Shown: positions 28,649 through 35,103 of the stretch, in pieces
Numbering within the stretch: position 1 is the stretch's first letter
Layout of the letters: each line of letters opens with the position of its first letter
Assembly (NCBI GenBank): GCA_025352795.1
Contig: JANXSF010000099.1
Span: 1-46,519, forward strand
Length of the DNA: 46,519 nt
Origin: Acidobacteriota bacterium
GTDB taxonomy: Bacteria > Acidobacteriota > Terriglobia > Bryobacterales > Bryobacteraceae
Direction: 5' to 3'
Notes under the pieces: model-generated
Database searches by the model: none
Told to the model about the DNA's origin: nothing
The model's input: the letters and a program-made list of their open reading frames with translations, nothing else
Program-made: the position numbers and the translations under genes

Positions 28649-28854
28649 GCCGGAACTTCAATATATTTAGTCTCAACCAATCCTGAGATTGGTGCAGGTT
28701 CCTGCTCTTCAATCATTATGCGATAGGCATCGCGAATGTTTTCTTCCAGTTCTTCAAGAGTTGCACCCTGGCTGAAAACCCTGGGCACTTGCGGCAAACG
28801 GCCTACAAACCATGGGCCGTCCTTCCAATATTCTAATTTAAAACTGTGTGGCAT
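28645..28854 (-). CDS. hicB: HicB-type antitoxin
   Basis: 69 residues from ATG 28854 (MPHSFKLEYWKDGPWFVGRL); the frame is open to 28896, but the extra residues lie in the preceding remnant. PQVPRVFSQGATLEELEENI and RDAYRIMIEE match the short HicB fold, which neutralises HicA. No C-terminal DNA-binding domain is present. Gene order is antitoxin then toxin, with the toxin's TTG overlapping this gene's TGA. The antitoxin is intact while its toxin is frameshifted. Confidence 0.75.
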   Translation of the reverse strand: MPHSFKLEYWKDGPWFVGRLPQVPRVFSQGATLEELEENIRDAYRIMIEEQEPAPISGLVETKYIEVPA

Positions 28855-28892
28855 ATTTGTGCGGATGGAACTTCCATCGGAACCGACAAACA

Positions 28893-29030
28893 TCATTCAA
28901 TAGCTTCACGCAAATTTAAACGAAACTCTTCCATTGTCTGGCCTTGAGTGGCGCAACCGGGGATTGATGGAACTTCTGCCCAGAAGCCACCCTCTTCCGC
29001 TTTGTGTACTATGGCCCGAATATTCCTAAA
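28893..29030 (-). pseudogene. Second HicB-type remnant, no start and premature stop
   Basis: The frame from about 29030 reads IRAIVHKAEEGGFWAEVPSI, PGCATQGQTMEEFRLNLREA, IE, then TGA (28895-28893), then CLSV. Family members normally read EAIEGCL here, so a single change GGA to TGA explains the stop. No ATG, GTG or TTG opens the frame; a TAA at 29033-29031 sits just upstream, directly against the tmRNA-like core. The remnant is therefore broken at both ends, apparently by the integration junction and a nonsense mutation. Confidence 0.65.
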
Positions 29031-29033
29031 TTA

Positions 29034-29057
29034 TGGTGGAGGCGGCGGGAATCGGAC
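29034..29057 (-). other. tmRNA (ssrA) 3'-end copy: probable attachment-site core
   Basis: On the minus strand this reads GTCCGATTCCCGCCGCCTCCACCA. CGATTCCCGCCGCCTCCACCA is the T-arm, acceptor stem and CCA end typical of bacterial tmRNA. The rest of the gene (the 5' acceptor half, the tag peptide frame) is absent on the upstream side, so this is only the terminal segment. Integrative elements that use ssrA leave exactly such a duplicated 3' end at their far junction. By polarity, inserted DNA should lie to the right (above 29057) and old flanking DNA to the left. No intact ssrA is seen in the window. Confidence 0.6.
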
Positions 29058-29428
29058 TATTAAGGGGTGTTGGAAATACGTAACTTATGGGTTTGGTGAG
29101 AGGTCAAAAGGGCTAAAAAGCCACCTTTGCCCGATCCATTGTACAAGGATTGTACAAAATGCTCCCCGCGAAGCCTACCTTGTATTGAAGGCGATAGGGT
29201 CGAAGAGAAAACCGAAACATTGGACCAGGCGGCCGCGCAATTCACGACTTGGCTTCGTGTCCCGTCACAGGCCAGGGAACAGCGATTGCCGCGTCTGCCG
29301 TTGGTTTCAGTGGCGGATTGGCGGTTCCGAGCCAAAGCTAACAACCCGGTTCAATGATACTGAGCCTTTGCCCAAGAACATTGATACAATTCGTCGGAAA
29401 AAATCTAGATATACCGACATTTAGTACA
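29058..29428. other. Gene-poor stretch between att-like core and abiEi remnant
   Basis: About 370 bases. It holds the TTGTACAA pair described separately and small frames (for example 29127-29357) with no family resemblance. The sequence just before the abiEi ATG is A/T-rich and may carry its promoter. Nothing else could be supported. Confidence 0.4.
29139..29157. promoter_or_regulatory. Two TTGTACAA palindromes at 11-bp spacing
   Basis: TTGTACAA occurs at 29139-29146 and 29150-29157. Each is a perfect 8-bp palindrome, and the two are phased one helical turn apart, which suggests an operator for a dimeric regulator. No regulator gene remains next to it, so it may be a leftover control site of the integrated element. 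Confidence 0.4.
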
Positions 29429-30038
29429 ATGAACTCGTGGTCAACAAAAGTCCCGCGTGTGGCCGCCCTGGCTCGAAAATCCGGCGTCCTGCGGCCTCGC
29501 CATCTCGCGCCCCACGCCATCCCCTCGCTACTACCTACGAAGGGCGGAAGAACAAGGGCTCATTCAACGGACGGCCCGCGGCCTCTACCTTCCCGCGAAC
29601 GCTCCGCTTACAGAGCATCACTCGCTGGCCGAGGTTGCCAAGCGCGTGCCACATGGCATCATCTGCCTGCTGTCCGCCCTTCGTTTTCACGATATCGGTA
29701 CCCAGAACCCATTTGAAGTCTGGCTCACGATCTGCATCAAAGACCGCGCCCCTAGATCAGAATCTCCAGCGCTTCGTGTGGTTCGTTTCTCCGGTCGAGC
29801 GCTCGAGTACGGTCAGGAACACTGCGTCATTGAAGGTGTACCAGTGCGCATAACATCCATAGCGAAGACAGTCGCCGATTGCTTCAAGTACCGGAACAAG
29901 ATAGGCTTGGATATGGCTCTGGAAGCCCTCCGTGACAGCCTCCGCCGCAAGAAGGCTACGCCCTCTGCTATCCTGGAAGCCGCTCGAGTGAGCCGCGTTG
30001 AGAATGTCCTGCGACCGTATCTGGAGGCGCTGCTGTGA
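29429..30038 (+). pseudogene. abiEi: AbiEi-type antitoxin (type IV TA), frameshifted
   Basis: From ATG 29429 the first frame gives the winged-helix start VPRVAALARKSGVLRPRHLA. Near 29520 the frame shifts, and the second frame continues PRYYLRRAEEQGLIQRTARG, LYLPANAPL, VPHGIICLLSALRFHDIGTQ, SIAKTVADCFKYRNKIG and VLRPYLEALL to the TGA at 30036-30038. Removing one base restores about 202 residues. AbiEi is the transcriptional repressor/antitoxin of the AbiE abortive-infection type system. Its stop overlaps the GTG of the toxin remnant by four bases, the usual AbiE coupling. The homology is good; the product as written is broken. Confidence 0.75.
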
Positions 30039-30100
30039 AGAACGCTCCGGCCAAGAACGTGCAGGCATCCGTGCGTGAGCGGCTCTATCAACTCGCGGCC
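30035..30100 (+). pseudogene. AbiEii toxin N-terminal stub
   Basis: From GTG 30035 (4-nt overlap with abiEi) the frame reads KNAPAKNVQASVRERLYQLA and then leaves the family: the expected nucleotidyltransferase body is missing and the frame ends shortly after in unrelated sequence. AbiEii toxins start with just such an AKNVxASVRxRL segment. The break lies about 30095-30112, where the opposite-strand HEPN-like fragment ends, so one deletion probably removed both gene ends. Confidence 0.6.
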
Positions 30101-30111
30101 AGTCGCAGCTA

Positions 30112-30791
30112 TTCAGAGCGGCTCCGTGTTCGGCCAGCAACAGCGGATAAAGGGGGACAGTAGCCCCCTCGACGGATTGAAGGTGAGTAGGATGAAGCAC
30201 CAGATTCCCTTTGGTGGTGACCTCTCGCTTCGGCAACACGGAGTTTCCGCCTTCGAGGGCGACTGTACGATGCACAAGATTTGTTCCGTCGAAGGCTGAA
30301 GAATGTACAGCGAACAGCCGGAATGGAAACCGCTGTGCAAGTCGTGTTACCCAAACGCGGAGGGCAGGATCATGACTAGACAACCAGTCCGCAGCCTTCA
30401 AGTCTCCAAACTCAGAACCGTGGGCCACATCGTTTCGAGTGCTAATGATATTGTCAATTGGACTTTCCTCCAAGGCGCCCCAAAACATGCGAGAACACGC
30501 TCCCTCTGGAAGTTGCTTGTAAAGATGTAGGGAAGCTTCGTACCATGTGCCAACAGACGGTCGCCCGAGGCGTGTGATAAGTTGACCTGGGAGGCCAATA
30601 CCATGCTGAGCGGCCTCGGCTAGCCCTACAATACTCAACAACCGCAGGGTTTGTTCGTAAATATCAAATATCGCTCGCATCCGACTCTGCTGAGTCTCGG
30701 CTGCTGAATACCTCTTGTAAGATAGAGCTATTGGACAAGGAAACGAAGTAAAAATTGCCTTGTCCGTCTCACTCTTCCGCTCATTTATCAC
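30112..30791 (-). pseudogene. HEPN-like domain protein fragment, C-terminally truncated
   Basis: The frame continues to 29757, but below about 30112 it is antisense to the AbiE remnants, so only the first ~225 residues look genuine. They contain helical segments RMRAIFDIYEQTLRLLSIVG, LGRPSVGTWYEASLHLYKQL, IDNIISTRNDVAHG and LYPLLLAEHGAAL. RNDVAH (R119-x4-H124) fits the HEPN Rx4-6H ribonuclease motif, and the arrangement resembles N-terminal modules of larger bacterial signalling or defence proteins. The rest of that protein is gone. The true start is uncertain because the 5' part overlaps the zincin fragment on the other strand. Confidence 0.5.
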
Positions 30792-31057
30792 ATCTATCGG
30801 TCTTGGTTCACGAAGTTGCCCATGAATTGCTCCACAGAGGTGACCGCCGGACGTCGACGACTCATCGGGTGCGTGAAACTGAAGCCGAAGCCGTCGCGTT
30901 CGTTGTTTGCAACGCAGTCGGCCTTGATACCAATTCCGCTAGCAGCGATTACATCCAATTGCATTCCGGCGACAAGGTCACGTTGGCCGAGTCGTTGACG
31001 TTCATTCAGAAGAAGGCGGCTGAGATATTGAGCGCCGTATCGAATGGTAACCCCTAA
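30790..31057 (+). pseudogene. ArdC/ImmA-like zinc metallopeptidase C-terminal fragment
   Basis: About 90 residues: a zincin motif HEVAHELLH, then HRVRETEAEAVAFVVCNAVG, then SSDYIQLHSGDKVTLAESL and an end IQKKAAEIL. This matches the C-terminal catalytic part of ArdC-type antirestriction proteins and ImmA/IrrE-like peptidases. The HExxH and the following Glu-rich helix are intact, but the N-terminal DNA-binding half is missing; the frame is open to 30755 in unrelated sequence. Such proteins are carried by plasmids and integrative elements. Confidence 0.6.
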
Positions 31058-31190
31058 CCTAATTGGCAATAGTTGGGCTTTTCCAATCATTGCCTTTTCC
31101 CCTGAATATCCTGTAGGTCTTGAGTGAAAAATCCATCCCGAATAGGCCTTTGTCAAGCTATACTTAAGGCGGCGATTACAGGGAGGCACT

Positions 31191-31445
31191 ATGGTCAGAA
31201 CCGTCAGTTTGCATACCGATATTCCGGACAATCGGGAACTCCACATCACGCTCCCCGCGGATGTACCTGCGGGTCCAGCCGATCTGGTTATCGTCGTGTC
31301 CGCTCAGGTCATACCGCGGGCAAAAACCTTCGGGGATTTCTTAGACTCGGAATTTGTTGGCATGTGGAAAGATCGAACGGACATTACCGACAGTGCCGCC
31401 TTCGCACGTCATCTCCGCGATGAAGCATGGAGACGGTCGGCGTAA
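31191..31445 (+). CDS. Probable VapB-like antitoxin
   Basis: 84 residues; GGAGG sits just before ATG 31191. The N-terminus is beta-rich (MVRTVSLHTDIPDNRELHIT, LPADVPAGPADLVIVV) and the C-terminus helical (TFGDFLDSEFVGMWKDRTDI, ending ARHLRDEAWRRSA). I do not recognise the DNA-binding fold with certainty, but it ends one base before the start of a PIN toxin gene, which is the standard antitoxin position. The C-terminal region fits a toxin-wrapping segment. Confidence 0.75.
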   Translation: MVRTVSLHTDIPDNRELHITLPADVPAGPADLVIVVSAQVIPRAKTFGDFLDSEFVGMWKDRTDITDSAAFARHLRDEAWRRSA

Positions 31446-31952
31446 ATGACGCTTGTTGATACAGACGTCTGGATTGATTGTCTGCGGAGTATCCCTGCTG
31501 CCATGGCCTGGATGCGAGAGAATCGTTCTGAAGAGTGCACTGTTCCTTCAATCGTGGCCATGGAACTGGTCGCTGGTTGCCAGAACCAAGTCGAACTCGT
31601 CAAAACTCAAAAATTCCTCTCGACATTTGAGATCCTGTGGCCCGAAACTACTGAATCTGTGCTTGCTCTCGATCTCCTGGCGAAATATAAATTGTCTTTC
31701 GGAATCGGGATCCCCGATTGCATGATTGCTGCGATGGCATTGACAAGGCGAGTTCCCCTCTATTCCTTCAACGTCAAGCACTTCCAATCCATCCCTGGCC
31801 TGGTTCTCAAACAGCCCTATTCCAAAAGGGTAAGATTAAACCTGCCGCCTTGCCCTCAAAAACCCAGCTTCGCGACGAATCCTGATTTAGAAATACCGGG
31901 CTTTTTTCTAAATCGAAATGCGGATCAATCACAGATGGAACTTGGCGTCTAG
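31446..31952 (+). CDS. VapC-type PIN-domain toxin ribonuclease with C-terminal extension
   Basis: 168 residues; the ATG follows the antitoxin's TAA without a gap. PIN acidic residues are visible: LVDTDVWIDCL, VAMELVAGC, IPDCMIAAMAL, and a final SFNVKHF where Asn stands in the usual Asp position of the fourth site. PIN toxins cleave RNA and are about 130 residues; the fold should end at GLVLKQPY. About 45 unrelated residues follow, over a region with a 10-bp inverted repeat, suggesting loss of the original stop. The catalytic core looks complete. Confidence 0.8.
   Translation: MTLVDTDVWIDCLRSIPAAMAWMRENRSEECTVPSIVAMELVAGCQNQVELVKTQKFLSTFEILWPETTESVLALDLLAKYKLSFGIGIPDCMIAAMALTRRVPLYSFNVKHFQSIPGLVLKQPYSKRVRLNLPPCPQKPSFATNPDLEIPGFFLNRNADQSQMELGV
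31884..31914. repeat. Inverted repeat inside the vapC extension
   Basis: GATTTAGAAA (31884-31893) and TTTCTAAATC (31905-31914) are perfect 10-bp complements around an 11-nt loop. It lies where the PIN protein should already have ended and may be an old terminator hairpin now read through. Confidence 0.55.
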
Positions 31953-32227
31953 GTGAGCCACGCAGGCTAGCTGGCTGTCCGGAAACATCCTTTCAGATTG
32001 CTTGTCATTTCGCGTCGAATTAATCGACATCGCCATTTCTGCTGTGTAGTTGCTGTACGAAAGTCAAAACAGGTTGATTTCTAGATAGGCGTGTTCTTTC
32101 CGACGAGCTATGTGTGTCCGTGCCTCCTGCCCCTATCCTGTTCGCCCTGCTTAGACAACTACATCGCTCAATAACGGTTTCTTTATTTGCCTTGTTGTTG
32201 TCTTTCGGGTTTTTGTCGGGATAATTT

Positions 32228-32260
32228 CTATTATGCGGGCATGCGGCACCCGCATAATAG
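32228..32260. repeat. Perfect 12-bp inverted repeat
   Basis: CTATTATGCGGG (32228-32239) and CCCGCATAATAG (32249-32260) flank a 9-nt spacer. No T-run follows, so it is not an ordinary terminator. Size and symmetry fit a recombinase binding site, an element end or a replication/transfer hairpin; the sequence does not decide. Confidence 0.7.
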
Positions 32261-32382
32261 TCGCCCCCTAATTTCTATTCCGTAAGTCCATAATGTAACT
32301 TGCCTTATCTTGTTTATAGGCACTAGTTATTAAGTGTTCCGTATATTATCGAAGAATATGTGATGTATTTGATGTATTTCGC

Positions 32383-32412
32383 TTGACAAGAGTACTGCTA
32401 CGCCCGTACTAT
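32383..32412 (+). promoter_or_regulatory. Orphan sigma70-like promoter
   Basis: A consensus TTGACA (32383-32388), an 18-bp spacer and TACTAT (32407-32412). A tandem TGATGTATT repeat sits just upstream. The next 160 bases carry no gene on this strand and then reach antisense transposase sequence, so the promoter seems to have lost its gene. Confidence 0.5.
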
Positions 32413-32573
32413 CTGATTTCACTGTTGTCCAAATTAGCGTAGCGCAGGCGTGACGGACGCTGAAATCATTGGGCAAAGCAGAGGCGTCTGGGAAGTGGAT
32501 GCTGTCCAGATTGGGCGGTAAGTTCTACCCCTGTTATGACTTTGTGGATTGGATTGGCCAGGTGCTATCCGAA

Positions 32574-33240
32574 TTAGTCCGCGAAAGCCAGGGCCATCTG
32601 CGCATCGTGAAGCTCCTCCAGAGCCGGAGGCGCCTTATACGGATCATTCAACCAGGCAACCAGGTCACGGTATACAAAGAGTTGCTGGCGCAGTAAAGCG
32701 ACCAGGTTGGACAAGCTCCAGTTGAATGTACTCTTCATTTGGAGATGCTTGATCAGCAACATCGAGATCAAGGCCCTCCAGATCTGTGTCTGGACTGCCT
32801 TCTCGCTGGTTCCAACGAAGGTCTTGATCTTCAAAGACTGCTTCAGCGCCTTGAAAAATAGCTAAATTGCCCAACGCTCCCTGTAGATCGCAGAGATGGT
32901 GGAGGCGGCTAGCTTGAGGTGGTTGGTGAGGAACACGATGGACTCCTATTTTTCTTCCATCCACATCTTAATGCGCCTCAGCCGGACTTCGGGGCCGATT
33001 TCCTGCTGGGCACACAACACGATCACTTCATCGCATATGATGTTGCTGTCCTTGGTCACCTCGCGTTGTTCGACCACGCCGTATTCGACATTGTCCTTCA
33101 GCCGGGTGACAAAGTTGACCTTCTGGCGGGTTAACGAGAGCCACCAGTCTTGGTCGGGATACCCGCGGTCAAACACCAGCATGGTGCCAGGGGCGAAGGT
33201 CATCCGCTTCGCCGCTGTGATGTCCGCCGTACACACCTAA
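32574..33240 (-). pseudogene. IS4-family transposase remnant, two in-frame stops, N-terminus missing
   Basis: One frame runs from about 33240 to 32574, interrupted by TAG at 32948-32946 and 32864-32862. It carries the second catalytic Asp (APGTMLVFDRGYPD), a QKVNFVTRLKDNVEYGVVEQ strand, then AIYRERWAI-stop-LFFKALKQ and SLKIKTFVGTSE. The last part is the IS4 signature Y-(2)-R-(3)-E-(6)-K, in which the stop falls exactly on the catalytic Glu (GAG to TAG). The first ~half of the protein and the terminal inverted repeats were not found. It is a dead element abutting the secreted-protein operon. Confidence 0.85.
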
Positions 33241-33264
33241 ACATCAGTTGTAGTGTTTTCAGAT

Positions 33265-34287
33265 CTACGGACGTAGCCGTAGATAATTCAGCGTGCCCAA
33301 AGAATCGTAACATGCATCCGCTGAAAGCCCTTCGTTTCTAGCTATCTCTAACTTGGCAACAAAGTTACCAAAAACAGGCGTCTTTAGTTCGCACTTGGCA
33401 CAAAGCTGCGTATCTCCGATAGTCACCTGATCAGCCAAACGTGAAGCTTTGGCTTCAAGCGAAAAAGTGACTGAGTTCACCGCACCGGAAACGCACTTGG
33501 CACCGGCGGGCAAGCCTGCTGGAGGGCCATTTCCACCACCATTGCCACCTGGAATCGCGACTACCGTCATCTGCACAGATCGACTGGTTTGGCCGTTAGC
33601 TGTCACAGTAAGTGGGTAGTCCCCAGAAGCGAGACTGGGCACCTGAATATTGGCCTGCGCCAGACCCACAAATCCAGGACTGAGTCCCAGGAAAACCACC
33701 GCCGCATTGGTCCCGCCAATCAATGCGGAGGATCGACCCAATGGCATTGCCAGCGGGCCTCCCGGTGAAGCTGCCCCATCAGTAACAGTTGGATTGGTTA
33801 CACCAATGCCAGTAAGGTACACCACAACAGTGGAACCAGCAGCGGCTGGCTTATCGGAAGTATTCAATGAAAAATCCTGATTGACCACAATGCCCCGATT
33901 CGCACCGTACTGGAAGATGCCCGGTGCTGCAGCAACCACGTTGAACTGGAACGTATTGCTGATCTGTCCGTTGAAGGTCACAATCACGCTAGCCGTTCCA
34001 ACAGGAGTAGCGGTGGGCACCTGGAAGTTGATCTGCGTCGGGTTCAAGAAAGTGATGGGCGCCGCCCGACCGTTGACGCTCACCGAAGTGCCGTTGAGCG
34101 TTGTGGCCACCGGGACTGCGGTAGCCGATGCCGTTCCCGAAGCCAGGCTGATACCGAACAAGCTGGCCAAGGAACCCGGGGCGACAGCCGGAGAGAAATC
34201 AGCAGCGTTCGATACGCCAGACACAGTAACGGCGAACCCTGGGCTGGCTAAGCCGAATAGGCAGAGTATGAGTAGATTCGTTTTCAT
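33265..34287 (-). CDS. Secreted TIGR03437-domain protein with four-cysteine C-terminal domain
   Basis: 340 residues; GGAGG ribosome site. A signal peptide (MKTNLLILCLFGLASPGFA) precedes a Solibacter-type TIGR03437 domain: VSGVSNAADFSPAVAPGSLA, NPTQINFQVPTATPVG, APGIFQYGANRGIVV, VYLTGIGVTNP, GLSPGFVGLAQANIQVP. A Gly/Pro linker (about 250-262) leads to a C-terminal domain (265-340) with four cysteines spaced C-x30-C-x2-C-x27-C, nearly identical in pattern to the end of the upstream gene. It is the last gene of the operon and abuts the IS4 remnant. Likely exported to the envelope or outside; function unknown. Confidence 0.85.
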   Translation of the reverse strand: MKTNLLILCLFGLASPGFAVTVSGVSNAADFSPAVAPGSLASLFGISLASGTASATAVPVATTLNGTSVSVNGRAAPITFLNPTQINFQVPTATPVGTASVIVTFNGQISNTFQFNVVAAAPGIFQYGANRGIVVNQDFSLNTSDKPAAAGSTVVVYLTGIGVTNPTVTDGAASPGGPLAMPLGRSSALIGGTNAAVVFLGLSPGFVGLAQANIQVPSLASGDYPLTVTANGQTSRSVQMTVVAIPGGNGGGNGPPAGLPAGAKCVSGAVNSVTFSLEAKASRLADQVTIGDTQLCAKCELKTPVFGNFVAKLEIARNEGLSADACYDSLGTLNYLRLRP

Positions 34288-34309
34288 TGGTTTGTCCTCC
34301 GACCCCCAA

Positions 34310-35014
34310 CTATGGCGTTACCAATTTGATTTGGAAAATGTTGCCAGCAGAATCGTAACAGGCTTCTACATTGACCTTGGATCGAAGGGCGTTTTCCAGG
34401 CGATTGACAATTTCCGGATAGAGCGGAGGCTTGACAGTGCAGGATGCGCAGGCCCGTTGGCTGCCGATGCTCACTTCATCAGCTAGGCCAACGGCGATCA
34501 GTTGGAGGGAGTAGGTGAGGGAATCAACACGACCGCTGAGGCAGCCCACGGAAGTTGGGTTTGGGACGGCGATGGGGGTGCCGGTGGCCGTTGCTTTTAA
34601 CTGATAACTAATGCCAGGACTATTGGCCAACAGCGTTACGAAGTAGGTCCCAGCGGTTGCCACCTGGTAGGTAAATGTCTGAGTTGGCGAACTTGTCTCG
34701 CAGCCACCTTGTGCTAGGAATTGAGAGCAATATTGGAACCCCACTTTTGTTCCAGGAGCGGCAAGAAGCAGTGTCCAATTTAAGTTGGAACCACTGATGG
34801 CTTTCAATGTTACAGAGAACGATTGCCCCTTCGCGAGTGCAATTTTATAGATTTGAGCAGGGTTCGTTTTCCCGTCGACGATGTCGGTAACCGTTTGATC
34901 GAAATAAATTGGGATTGCATTCCCGTAATCCTTCCCATCTGGCCCTTGCGCGAAAGCGCCAATTGGCAATAGAGTCGCCAGCAAGACGGCGGAAAGTGTA
35001 GATCTAAGTTTCAT
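34310..35014 (-). CDS. Secreted PPC-like protein with four-cysteine C-terminal domain
   Basis: 234 residues from ATG 35014 (AAGGAG upstream); an in-frame ATG 42 nt earlier lacks a ribosome site. A signal peptide (MKLRSTLSAVLLATLLPIGA) is followed by a beta-rich PPC-like domain (AQIYKIALAKGQSFSVTLKA, TFTYQVATAGTYFVTLLA). Residues 158-234 form the four-cysteine domain: CLSGRVDSLTYSLQLIA, ADEVSIG, ACASCTVKPPLYPEIVNRLE, VEACYDSAG. The neighbouring downstream gene carries the same domain. Gap to the kinase gene 89 nt, to the next gene 22 nt. Confidence 0.8.
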   Translation of the reverse strand: MKLRSTLSAVLLATLLPIGAFAQGPDGKDYGNAIPIYFDQTVTDIVDGKTNPAQIYKIALAKGQSFSVTLKAISGSNLNWTLLLAAPGTKVGFQYCSQFLAQGGCETSSPTQTFTYQVATAGTYFVTLLANSPGISYQLKATATGTPIAVPNPTSVGCLSGRVDSLTYSLQLIAVGLADEVSIGSQRACASCTVKPPLYPEIVNRLENALRSKVNVEACYDSAGNIFQIKLVTP

Positions 35015-35103
35015 ATTTGTATTTCTCCTTTTTATTTGTTGAACCCTGGAGTTCAATAGTCACAGCGCAAAACAGGGCGCAATTTACGCAAAATTGATCT
35101 GGA

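Larger units (their letters stand above)
31953..32573. other. Long A/T-richer non-coding stretch
   Basis: About 620 bases without a supportable gene, visibly richer in A/T than its surroundings. It contains a perfect 12-bp dyad (32228-32260), a duplicated 9-mer (TGATGTATT, twice in tandem, 32361-32378), and a sigma70-like promoter (32383-32412) pointing right but with no gene behind it. It looks like the residue of a mobile-element end. Confidence 0.55.

Noticed and set aside
29127-29357. 76-residue frame between the att-like core and abiEi
   Set aside because: It starts on TTG, has no ribosome site or family resemblance, and its composition is irregular; likely chance.
29757-30111. C-terminal third of the HEPN-like frame
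   Set aside because: It is the antisense of the AbiEi/AbiEii remnants; the frame is open only by chance after the junction.
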